DNA of 15,613 nt from Bacteroidales bacterium UBA6248 (GTDB taxonomy: Bacteria > Bacteroidota > Bacteroidia > Bacteroidales > Lentimicrobiaceae): assembly GCA_002441345.1 (NCBI GenBank), contig DJVU01000080.1:1-15613 (forward strand), given 5' to 3'. The notes below the pieces were generated by a model. That model was not told the DNA's origin, did not search any database, and was given only the letters and a program-made list of their open reading frames with translations. Position numbers and translations under genes: made by a program. Positions 15,463-15,613 of this stretch are shown in pieces. How positions within the stretch are numbered: position 1 is the stretch's first letter; every line of letters begins with the position of its first letter.

Positions 15463-15536
15463 GGCGGGGTAGCTCAGTTGGTTAGAGCGTCGGATTCATA
15501 ACCCGGAGGTCACGAGTTCAATTCTCGTCCCCGCTA
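15463..15536 (+). tRNA. tRNA-Met (anticodon CAT)
   Basis: The 74 bases fold as a cloverleaf: a 7-bp acceptor stem GGCGGGG/CCCCGCT closed by a G-U first pair, the D-arm starting GCTC, an anticodon loop TTCATAA with anticodon CAT, and the T-arm ACGAG/CTCGT around TTCAATT. Position 31-39 of the anticodon stem is an A-C mismatch. The discriminator is A and CCA is not encoded (ACA follows). CAT tRNAs may be elongator Met, initiator Met, or Ile2 with a modified C34. The fully paired acceptor end argues against initiator, and the GGCGGGG acceptor fits elongator Met of Bacteroidota as I recall it. Ile2 is the main alternative. Confidence 0.9.
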
Positions 15537-15549
15537 CAAATTTTTTAAC

Positions 15550-15613
15550 GTTCAGAGCGTCGGATTCATATCCGCCTGAGGCTGACACGAGTTCAATTCT
15601 CGTCCCCGCTACA
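15550..15613 (+). pseudogene. 5'-truncated, altered copy of the adjacent tRNA-Met
   Basis: Just 13 bases after the tRNA the sequence repeats: 17 bases (15554-15570) are identical to 15484-15500 and 28 bases (15586-15613) are identical to 15511-15538. Between them the 10 bases of the tRNA are replaced by a different 15 (15571-15585). The 5' acceptor strand and most of the D-arm are missing, and nothing upstream (T6 then AACG) can pair with CCCCGCT. It cannot form a normal tRNA. The insert makes CGGAT/ATCCG pair tightly across the anticodon loop and adds a small GCC/GGC hairpin. The window ends exactly where the shared sequence does, so its right limit is unknown. Confidence 0.8.

Noticed and set aside
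1..15613. CRISPR array, insertion sequence or prophage
   Set aside because: No regularly spaced direct repeats, transposase, integrase or phage structural gene was found on either strand.

Overview
The window looks like a chromosomal piece of a member of the Bacteroidota, probably a Bacteroidales/Marinilabiliales-type organism. Three things point there. An alpha-amylase carries a C-terminal type IX secretion (T9SS) sorting domain. Several genes are preceded by the Bacteroidota promoter element TAnnTTTG, once with TTG exactly 19 bases upstream, and start codons sit behind A/T-rich leaders rather than strong Shine-Dalgarno sites. The proteins themselves (head-GIN/DUF2807 solenoid, two-domain UspA, 7TM histidine kinase, lipoprotein with a CQKED surface-export-like tag) are typical of that phylum. 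No transposase, integrase, CRISPR array or phage gene is visible.

Layout, left to right. (1) 160-5046, minus strand: a sensor histidine kinase lies upstream of a secreted multidomain GH13 alpha-amylase, which has its own promoter and a possible terminator. (2) 5236-8953, plus strand: a two-domain universal stress protein with a strong terminator, then a small HD-domain protein and NAD-dependent DNA ligase LigA. (3) 9061-12154, minus strand: a four-gene cluster of ECF sigma factor, single-pass membrane protein (probable anti-sigma), and two exported beta-solenoid proteins. (4) 12341-14472, plus strand: an EamA/DMT transporter overlapping by 4 bases a lysine 6-dehydrogenase/saccharopine dehydrogenase-like enzyme. 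(5) 14546-15133, minus strand: a lipoprotein of unknown function. (6) 15419-15613, plus strand: a tRNA-Met(CAT) with a textbook promoter, followed at once by a 5'-truncated, altered copy of the same tRNA that runs to the window edge.

The most interesting unit is the ECF cluster. The third gene encodes about nine short beta-rungs whose aromatic residue alternates strictly Phe/Tyr, and the fourth encodes a second solenoid with an SGA motif every 18-21 residues. An ECF-type promoter (TGTAAC, 17 bases from AAC to GTC) sits just upstream of the sigma gene, suggesting autoregulation. A reasonable inference is an envelope-stress regulon whose output is a pair of exported repeat-fold proteins. The other notable item is the tRNA and its damaged tandem copy, which could be an integration scar, a decayed tandem tRNA, or an assembly artefact at a contig end.
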